Assembly: GCA_019240375.1 (NCBI GenBank)
Contig: JAFAYN010000324.1
Location: 1 to 6,200, forward strand
DNA length: 6,200 nt
From: Gemmatimonadota bacterium
Lineage (GTDB): Bacteria > Gemmatimonadota > Gemmatimonadetes > Longimicrobiales > Longimicrobiaceae
Direction: 5' to 3'
A model generated the notes under the pieces. It worked only from the letters and a program-made list of their open reading frames with translations. It was not told the DNA's origin and searched no databases. The position numbers and the translations under genes are program-made. Shown here in pieces: positions 1 to 4,908 of the stretch. Positions within the stretch are counted from its first letter, which is position 1. Each line of letters opens with the position of its first letter.

Positions 1-137
1 AAGGCGATCTCCGCCCGGTCCGGGGAGATGGCCGGCTCGGCGAAGGAGGGGCGCGGCGTGGGCCCGTCCTGCGCGGCGAGCAGGGTCGCGGACGCCAGCG
101 CGACGAGGGGGAGGAGCGGGCGGAGTCGGGATCTCAT
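1..137 (-). CDS. N-terminus of a secreted PD40/tricorn-type S41 peptidase-like protein (partial)
   Basis: Reading the minus strand from the ATG at 137 gives 45 complete codons, open to the window edge. The product begins MRSRLRPLLPLVALASATLL, a signal peptide with a basic n-region and a hydrophobic core; cleavage is likely near LAAQ (residues 21-24). The mature start contains PSFAEPAISPDRAEIAF. That wording is typical of the first blade of WD40-like (PD40/TolB-type) propellers at the N-terminus of secreted tricorn-like S41 peptidases and related amidohydrolases in Gemmatimonadota and Acidobacteriota. The family assignment rests on about 20 residues, so the catalytic class is uncertain; a TolB-like or amidohydrolase fusion is equally possible. 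No good Shine-Dalgarno is visible before the ATG. The start is supported by the signal peptide and by the promoter about 50 bases upstream. The gene is divergent from the cysteine-repeat lipoprotein gene, with 167 bases between the two start codons. Confidence 0.6.
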   Translation of the reverse strand, partial: MRSRLRPLLPLVALASATLLAAQDGPTPRPSFAEPAISPDRAEIA

Positions 138-184
138 CGGTTCAGGGATCGGGGTGGAGCGTGGGGACGGGACGTGCCTGCCGC

Positions 185-213
185 ATGATACGCCCCCGGA
201 AACGAACGGACAA
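185..213 (-). promoter_or_regulatory. sigma70-like promoter for the leftward gene
   Basis: On the minus strand TTGTCC (213-208) is followed after exactly 17 bases by TATCAT (190-185). These match the -35 consensus at 4 of 6 positions and the -10 consensus at 5 of 6. The predicted transcript starts near 178, giving a 5' leader of about 40 bases before the ATG at 137. An AT-rich -10 hexamer stands out in this GC-rich DNA. No equally good promoter was found on the plus strand for the gene starting at 305; the best guess, TTGCCC at 239-244, lacks a convincing -10. Confidence 0.55.
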
Positions 214-304
214 TCCTGCGGGCGGACGGACTGCGGTGTTGCCCCGCGCCGCCCGCGGCCCCATCCTGTCCCCATCCGTCCACCCTCCAACCCCCACGAC
301 GTCC

Positions 305-1657
305 ATGGGCCCACTGGTCAGAACCCTTCGCCGCGGCCTGGCCGCGGCCGCGGTGTCCACCCTGGCGTGGAGCTGCGCTCCCGCGTCGCCGCCCGCCTCG
401 TCCCCCGGGCACGACCACGCGCACATGCAGGGGATGGAGATGGCGCACGCCGCCGGCACCCCCGAGGCGGAGGCGATGCGGGCGTACGGACAGTGCGGGA
501 AGCTGCCCGCCGGGGCCAAGGAATCGTGCTACGAGCCGGTGGTGCTGGGCGTCCTGCACGCCTCCGGGATCCCCGGCGCCGTGCAGACGCTCGACCACCT
601 GGCGATGATGGACCGCGACGTGAAGCGCGACGCGCACGTGTACGCCCACGCCATCGGGATCGCGGCGTACGGCGCGCCCGAGGAGGTGGGGAAGACCTTC
701 GCGCAGTGCACCCCCGACTACCAGTCCGGATGCTACCACGGGGTGATCCAGGCGTACTTCATGGACCCCCGGCGCGGCGAGGCGGTGACGGAGGCGAGCG
801 TAAACGCGCTCTGCCGCGACTACCGCGCGGACGAAAAGGACCGCTGGCTCCAGTTCCAGTGCGCGCACGGGATGGGGCACGGCCTGACCATGTACTACGA
901 CCACGACCTCCCCCGCGCGCTCAGGGGGTGCGACCTGGTGCAGAGCGGTTTCGAGCGGGAGGCGTGCTACCAGGGCGCCTTCATGGAGAACGTGGTGAAC
1001 GCCCTGATGCCGCACCACCCCGCCGCCGCCCTGATGCACGGCGCGCACGCCGGGATGGAGCACGGCGGAATGGAGCACGACCAGGGGGCGATGCACCACG
1101 GGATGGCGATGGGAGAGGCGTCCGGGCCGAAGTACAAGGCGCTGGACCCCAAGGACCCGTTCTACCCGTGCAACACGGTGGAGGACCGCTACCAGAGCGC
1201 GTGCTGGGGGATGCAGACCTCGGCGATCCTCTCCTTCAACGGGCAGAACGTGGCCGAGACGGCGGGTCTGTGCGATCGTGCGCCGGAGAAGTGGCGGGTC
1301 ACCTGCTTCATCAGCCTGGGGCGCGACGTCAGCGGCCAGACGCTGCAGAACCGCACCGAGGCGATCCGCAAGTGCGCCCTGGCCGACACCACCTACCAGC
1401 CCTGGTGCCACGTAGGCGCCGCCACCAACATGCTCAACGTGACGGCCAAGGCCGAGGACGGACTGGCGTACTGCCGAGAGGTGGCGGGCGAGGCGAACAA
1501 GAGCCGGTGCTACCAGGCCGTGGGGGAGCAGTTGCTGGTGCTGGTGGGGAACGTGCCGGGGAGGGAGCAGGCGTGCGCCACGGCGGAGGCCGGGTACGTG
1601 GACGTGTGCAGGAAGGGCGCGAGGCTGGCGGCGCAGGCGCAGGCCAGCGCGAAGTGA
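305..1657 (+). CDS. predicted lipoprotein of cysteine-paired ~34-residue repeats with Met/His-rich insert
   Basis: The product has 450 residues and I do not recognise a named family. The ATG at 305 is preferred over an in-frame GTG at 161 because it places a signal peptide first: MGPLVRTLRRGLAAAAVSTL, then AWSC with Cys24 as likely lipidation site. The lipobox is imperfect because Trp is at -2. The mature protein has 18 further cysteines in nine pairs: 64/75, 135/143, 170/186, 209/221, 289/300, 323/334, 357/368, 390/402 and 424/435. The second Cys is usually followed by Tyr, Phe, Trp or His. The first cysteines of the last five pairs are 33-34 residues apart, indicating a helical-hairpin solenoid with one probable disulfide per repeat. 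Residues about 96-118 look like a repeat without cysteines. Residues 235-269 carry 8 His and 7 Met, and residues 36-48 carry 4 His and 3 Met; an HGMGHG motif lies at 188-193. It resembles Sel1-like Hcp proteins in logic only, not in consensus. Metal binding is an inference. No clear Shine-Dalgarno precedes the start. It is convergent with the DUF5916 gene. Confidence 0.85.
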   Translation: MGPLVRTLRRGLAAAAVSTLAWSCAPASPPASSPGHDHAHMQGMEMAHAAGTPEAEAMRAYGQCGKLPAGAKESCYEPVVLGVLHASGIPGAVQTLDHLAMMDRDVKRDAHVYAHAIGIAAYGAPEEVGKTFAQCTPDYQSGCYHGVIQAYFMDPRRGEAVTEASVNALCRDYRADEKDRWLQFQCAHGMGHGLTMYYDHDLPRALRGCDLVQSGFEREACYQGAFMENVVNALMPHHPAAALMHGAHAGMEHGGMEHDQGAMHHGMAMGEASGPKYKALDPKDPFYPCNTVEDRYQSACWGMQTSAILSFNGQNVAETAGLCDRAPEKWRVTCFISLGRDVSGQTLQNRTEAIRKCALADTTYQPWCHVGAATNMLNVTAKAEDGLAYCREVAGEANKSRCYQAVGEQLLVLVGNVPGREQACATAEAGYVDVCRKGARLAAQAQASAK

Positions 1658-1688
1658 GGAGGCCCCCTATCCCCCCGACCCACAGCAG

Positions 1689-1722
1689 CCCCCTTGATCC
1701 CCCGCAAGCAGGAGAAAGGGGG
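1689..1722. repeat. inverted repeat, CCCCCTT/AAGGGGG
   Basis: The arms CCCCCTT (1689-1695) and AAGGGGG (1716-1722) are perfectly complementary over 7 bp with a 20-base loop. It starts 32 bases after the stop of the lipoprotein gene. No T-run follows, so it is at most a weak transcription end or an mRNA 3' stabiliser. Confidence 0.5.
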
Positions 1723-1724
1723 AG

Positions 1725-1747
1725 AACTGCAAGAGAAAACAGCAGTT
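1725..1747. repeat. small inverted repeat, AACTGC/GCAGTT
   Basis: AACTGC (1725-1730) and GCAGTT (1742-1747) form a 6-bp stem around an A-rich 11-base loop. It lies directly after the preceding palindrome. The function is unknown, and the short stem could be chance. Confidence 0.35.
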
Positions 1748-1757
1748 GTCGTGCTCC

Positions 1758-1780
1758 CCTCTCCCCTCGTGGGGGAGGGG
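1758..1780. repeat. G/C-tract hairpin
   Basis: A pyrimidine tract pairs with the following purine tract (CCCTCTCCCC against GGGGAGGGG) around the 5-base loop TCGTG, with one G-T pair. The G-rich arm continues to about 1793 as a run of four G-tracts, so a G-quadruplex on the plus-strand transcript is an alternative structure. This type of C-tract/G-tract palindrome is commonly dispersed between genes in GC-rich genomes. Confidence 0.45.
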
Positions 1781-1865
1781 CCGGGGGAGGGGGCCAACGG
1801 TGCTGACTGAACTCCGGTGCCGACCCAGCGCGGTACGCCCCCATCCGCCTCGCTTAGGCTCGGCA

Positions 1866-1889
1866 CCTTCCCCCAATTCTGGGGGAAGG
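1866..1889. repeat. perfect 10-bp hairpin with ATTC loop
   Basis: CCTTCCCCCA (1866-1875) pairs perfectly with TGGGGGAAGG (1880-1889) around the tetraloop ATTC. It stands 22 bases before the terminator stem and looks like part of the same composite repeat. No T-run follows on either strand. Confidence 0.55.
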
Positions 1890-1911
1890 CTGCACGGCTG
1901 GATAAAGAAGA

Positions 1912-1952
1912 AGGGCGGGCATCCGCGTGGATGCCCGCCCTGCGTTGTTTTT
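1912..1952. terminator. rho-independent terminator, probably bidirectional
   Basis: A perfect 13-bp stem (1912-1924 with 1929-1941) has the 4-base loop GCGT. On the plus strand it is followed by TGCGTTGTTTTTG, ending in five Ts, so it should stop transcripts of the lipoprotein gene about 255 bases beyond its stop codon. On the minus strand the stem is followed by a T-rich stretch (TCTTCTTTATC), so it can also end transcripts of the convergent DUF5916 gene. The strength of the stem and its position between convergent genes support the call. The long distance from the lipoprotein stop is unusual. Confidence 0.75.
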
Positions 1953-1988
1953 GCCGTTCCCTGCCGCTCCCAAATCCTGTTACGGAGG

Positions 1989-2093
1989 GAGACCGCGGCA
2001 GTTTGCGGGCTCACTCCGGGTCGGGGAGACTGCCGGCTGTATCGGCAGTCTCCCCGACCCGCGGAAGAGACCGGCAGCTGTACCGCCGGGCTC
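1989..2093. repeat. cluster of three hairpins of one design (GAGA-stem-loop-stem-CTC)
   Basis: Three successive hairpins share a layout, starting 37 and 41 bases apart. The first (1989-2012) is GAGA, CCGC, loop, GCGG, then CTC after one base. The second (2026-2052) is GAGA, CTGCCG, loop GCTGTAT, CGGCAG, then CTC. The third (2067-2093) is GAGA, CCGGC, loop, GCCGG, then CTC. The second extends outwards to a perfect 19-bp stem (2017-2035 with 2043-2061). The second and third loops share GCTGTA. The cluster begins 36 bases beyond the DUF5916 stop codon on the minus strand. It could be a palindromic repeat family, a protein- or RNA-binding array, or a 3' UTR stabiliser; the sequence does not decide. 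Confidence 0.6.
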
Positions 2094-2128
2094 TGGAGCG
2101 GCCCCACCACACACCCGAATCCCCCGAA

Positions 2129-4792
2129 CTACTTCACGGGAATCCAGTAGCTCATCTTCACCACGAACAGGTTGTCCCCACGCGTCCCCAGCGCATCCCA
2201 CAGGTCCGTAACTCCTACAGGACTCCCCTCCGCCGCGTCGCTCGCACGGTTCTGCTGCCACACCAGGAACAGCGTGGACCCCGGCCGCCACTCCCACCGC
2301 AGCACCGCGTTGCTCCGCAGCGACCGCACGTTGAAGTCCCGGAAGGGCACCGTGAACTCGGACCCGCCGTCACGCACCCGGTACGAAAGCTCCCCCGTGT
2401 CCGGGTCCCGCTCCTGCACGATCGTGGTCCCGTCCGTCCCGTAGTCCCGCAACCGGAAGCTCCGCGCCGCCGCCAGCTCACCGAAGTCGTGGTACCGCCC
2501 GCTCGCCGCGAAGGGCTCCGCGTACACCTCCAGCGTAAGATCCGGCGAAAGGGTGTAGTTGAGCCGCACGTCGGTCAAAAACGTCCGCTGCTCCACCCGA
2601 GCGAACACGTAGCGCCGCCCGAAGGTGGCCGCCGTCCCGCCGTCTCGGGTCGCCACGTACTGCCGCGACAGCCCGAAGCGCACGTAGTTGGGCTCCACCG
2701 AGAGCTGCCAGCGAGGTCCCGGGCGGATGGACACCCCGCCGGAAATCCGGTAGGTCGGGTCGTCCTCCTCGTTCCGCCCGTAGTAGATCCTCCCGCTCCA
2801 GCGCGTGCGCGACGCCGAAGAGGTGGACAGCTTACCGATTGCCGCCCACTGCGACGGCCTCCCGGCCAGCGGCCCGCCGCGCGTCAGGGTGGCGCTCTGC
2901 GCCCGCGGGGTGACGAAGAAGGTGAACACGCTCTGCCAGTAGTTCTTCCACGTCAGATCCGCGTCGAAGAACAGGTCGCCCTGGGTGCGCACGCCGCCGT
3001 AGTTCCACTCGGCCGAGGGGGTGACGAACACCGCGTACCGCCGCAGCACCGGGCCCGGCCGCGTTTCCCGGTAGCGCAGCTGGGCGTACGCGCTGAGCCC
3101 GTCGGCGGTGCTCAGGCTCCCCAGGTCGTTCAGCTCGAAGCCGGGCGATTCCGCCCCCGCCCCCACGAACCAGATCCAGTGCCGGCCGCTGTTGCGGTCC
3201 ATCTCCACCCCGGCCGTGTACCCGGAGAGCGAGGTGCGCGAGGGGTCCAGCTCCACGTACCCGGCGTCCGGGCGCTGGAAGTAGCGGGCGCTGGAGCGCT
3301 GCAGCCGGAGGATGGCGGCGGAGTCCCCCTCCACGTGGCTGAAGCCGGCGTATCCGCTCAGCGAGTACTCGCCGCCGCGGAAGCGCAGGTTCCAGTCGGC
3401 GCCCCCGGTCAGCGCCTGGCGGTCGAGCAGCCCGGCCAGCGGCTCGCCGTCCGACAGCTCCCGCCGCACCCCGGTCAGGATCACCCCCGCGGTGGAGGCG
3501 TCCCGCCCGAACTCCTGCTGCGCGCGCACCACCCCGAACCCGGTGCGCGGTGCGACGCGGGTCCGCCCGAAGACGCCGGCCGCGGGATCGAAGGTGCGGG
3601 CCGACTCGTGGTCGGTGAGCGCGGCCAGCGCCCCCACCGAGGTCCCCGAGGCGAGGCGGCCGGTGACCTTGGCCGCGCCCAGGATGGTGCTGGCGGGGGG
3701 GACGTCGTTGAAGAAGCCGCCGTTCAGCAGGTCGGTGCGCGGCGGGGCGCCGATGCGCCGCGAGTAGAAGTAGCTGGGGCCGTTCCCGGACAGGAGCTGG
3801 CTCCCCTCGATGAAGAAGGGGCGCTTTTCCGGGAAGAACGACTCGAAGGCGCTGAGGTTGACCTCCGCCGGGTCGGCCTCCACCTGCCCGAAGTCCGGGT
3901 TCACCGTCCCTTCCAGCGTCAGGTTGGGGCCCAGCCCCATCTTCACGTCGCCGCCGGCGCGCGCGGTCACCCGGCTCCCGTCGTCGAAGGGGTTCCCCAC
4001 CCCGGGCTCGGCGGTGAAGGTGGCGCCGCTCGCCACGTACGGCATCAGCTCCAGGCGCCGGGTGGGGCGGATCCCCCGGATCCCGGTCAGCTCCCCCATG
4101 CGCGAGGCCCACCCCTTTTCCTTGCTGGGGACGGGGATCCAGAAGTCGTCCTCCTGCGTGGAGGGGATCCACCGGTCCACGTTGAGCCCCCAGACCTGCT
4201 CGGGGAGCGCGTTGAAGCGGAGCTGCGAGAAGGGGATGCGCATCTCCGCCGTCCATCCCAGCGAGTCGCGCTCGGCGCGCGCCTCCCACACCGGGTCGAA
4301 GGACAGGTCGATGTCGGTCTCGTCGTCGCGCGGGTGGTACCAGTCCATGCGCGTCCCCGAGGCGGTGACCCCGAACGAGTACGCGGTGCGCCGGTCGTGG
4401 TAGGTGTCCAGCGAGATCCACAGGTGCTCGGCCTGCGAGCCGTTGTCGCGGCGGCTCACCGGCGCCTGGATCCGGGCGGGGTCCCTGGCGTACATGCGGG
4501 CGCCCACGTACAGCGCGTCGCCGTCGTACAGGAAGCGCACCTCGGTACGCTCGGTGGCGGGCTCGCCCTCGGCGGGCTGCTTCTGCAGGAAGCCGGTGAG
4601 GACCGGCGCGGCCCGCCACGCCGGGTCGTCCAGCCGGCCGTCCACCGTGGGGGGGCGCCCCTCCACCGGCACCGCGAGCGCCTGTCTGCGCGCCGTGGGA
4701 GCGGGCGCGTCGGCGCGGGTGCCCTGCGCGAGGGTCGGGGGCGCTCCCGCCAGGGCGAGCGCGAGGGGAAGGAGGAGGCAGAACGACCGCAT
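2129..4792 (-). CDS. DUF5916 family outer-membrane-type protein with N-terminal CBM9-like domain
   Basis: The product has 887 residues, a usual length for the family. The ATG at 4792 is chosen because it begins a signal peptide (MRSFCLLLPLALALAGAPPT, cleavage near LAQ at 21-23) and has GGAG seven bases upstream; an in-frame start at 4912 would bury the signal peptide and overlap the upstream gene. Residues about 40-215 form a carbohydrate-binding family 9-like domain (PPTVDGRLDDPAW at 47-59, EVRFLYDGDALYVGARMYA at 84-102, WTAEMRIPFSQLRF at 180-193). The DUF5916 signature follows: NPDFGQVEADPAEVNLSAF (298-316) and FFPEKRPFFIEG (319-330), then FYSRRIGAPPR. The remainder is rich in alternating aromatic and polar strands, as expected for an outer-membrane beta-barrel, and ends SYWIPVK. 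The biochemical function of the family is unknown; sugar or glycan binding at the surface is inferred from the CBM9-like fold. It lies 116 bases after the GSDGDR gene on the same strand, with a hairpin between them. Confidence 0.93.
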   Translation of the reverse strand: MRSFCLLLPLALALAGAPPTLAQGTRADAPAPTARRQALAVPVEGRPPTVDGRLDDPAWRAAPVLTGFLQKQPAEGEPATERTEVRFLYDGDALYVGARMYARDPARIQAPVSRRDNGSQAEHLWISLDTYHDRRTAYSFGVTASGTRMDWYHPRDDETDIDLSFDPVWEARAERDSLGWTAEMRIPFSQLRFNALPEQVWGLNVDRWIPSTQEDDFWIPVPSKEKGWASRMGELTGIRGIRPTRRLELMPYVASGATFTAEPGVGNPFDDGSRVTARAGGDVKMGLGPNLTLEGTVNPDFGQVEADPAEVNLSAFESFFPEKRPFFIEGSQLLSGNGPSYFYSRRIGAPPRTDLLNGGFFNDVPPASTILGAAKVTGRLASGTSVGALAALTDHESARTFDPAAGVFGRTRVAPRTGFGVVRAQQEFGRDASTAGVILTGVRRELSDGEPLAGLLDRQALTGGADWNLRFRGGEYSLSGYAGFSHVEGDSAAILRLQRSSARYFQRPDAGYVELDPSRTSLSGYTAGVEMDRNSGRHWIWFVGAGAESPGFELNDLGSLSTADGLSAYAQLRYRETRPGPVLRRYAVFVTPSAEWNYGGVRTQGDLFFDADLTWKNYWQSVFTFFVTPRAQSATLTRGGPLAGRPSQWAAIGKLSTSSASRTRWSGRIYYGRNEEDDPTYRISGGVSIRPGPRWQLSVEPNYVRFGLSRQYVATRDGGTAATFGRRYVFARVEQRTFLTDVRLNYTLSPDLTLEVYAEPFAASGRYHDFGELAAARSFRLRDYGTDGTTIVQERDPDTGELSYRVRDGGSEFTVPFRDFNVRSLRSNAVLRWEWRPGSTLFLVWQQNRASDAAEGSPVGVTDLWDALGTRGDNLFVVKMSYWIPVK

Positions 4793-4799
4793 GGTCCGG

Positions 4800-4803
4800 C
4801 TCC
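4800..4803 (-). promoter_or_regulatory. ribosome binding site deciding the DUF5916 start
   Basis: GGAG on the minus strand lies seven bases upstream of the ATG at 4792. It is the expected spacing and supports this start over the upstream in-frame one at 4912. Confidence 0.6.
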
Positions 4804-4871
4804 GGGAAAAGTGCGGACGGTGAGAACCGACGGGTTTTCGGGGGATGCGGCTCGACGGGGCGGCCGGAGCC

Positions 4872-4903
4872 CCGGGGAGCGCGCCGCGTGGCGCGCTCCC
4901 CGG
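4872..4903 (-). terminator. perfect 14-bp hairpin after the GSDGDR repeat gene
   Basis: The arm at 4872-4885 (CCGGGGAGCGCGCC) is perfectly complementary to 4890-4903, with a 4-base loop (GCGT on the plus strand). On the minus strand it begins six bases after the TGA at 4909-4911. No T-run follows, so it would be a GC-rich, U-poor terminator or an mRNA 3' end protector. It suggests that the DUF5916 gene 116 bases further is at least partly a separate transcription unit. I see no convincing promoter for that gene in the gap. Confidence 0.6.
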
Positions 4904-4908
4904 TCCGG

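Larger units (their letters stand above)
1658..2128. other. gene-free convergent intergenic region packed with hairpins
   Basis: This 471-base stretch lies between two convergent stop codons. I see no credible gene in it; short open frames here have no plausible start or protein-like composition. It holds at least eight inverted repeats on both sides of an AT-richer strip (about 1896-1912). Several are perfect, and their G-rich/C-rich arms look like the dispersed palindromic elements found between genes in GC-rich genomes. Only the 1912-1952 hairpin looks like a classical terminator. The other hairpins are listed separately. Confidence 0.8.

Noticed and set aside
134..1411. Minus-strand open frame of 425 codons opposite the lipoprotein gene
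   Set aside because: It is rich in Val/His/Arg/Gly, lacks motifs, and covers the promoter and start of the divergent leftward gene; a compositional shadow.
1771..1793. G-quadruplex as a definite regulatory element
   Set aside because: Several G-tracts are present, but the competing C-tract hairpin is just upstream and nothing shows which forms, so it is only mentioned as an alternative.
28..1806. Plus-strand open frame of 592 codons in another frame over the lipoprotein gene
   Set aside because: The product is Arg/Gly/Pro-rich without domain character, whereas the frame starting at 305 gives a signal peptide and a regular cysteine-repeat protein.
1746..2150. Short open frames in the intergenic region
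   Set aside because: Their translations simply read through palindromes and G/C tracts, and none has a ribosome binding site or protein-like composition.
2832..4619. Minus-strand 595-codon frame inside the DUF5916 gene
   Set aside because: It is Arg/Ala/Gly-rich and out of frame with the recognised motifs, so a shadow of the real gene.
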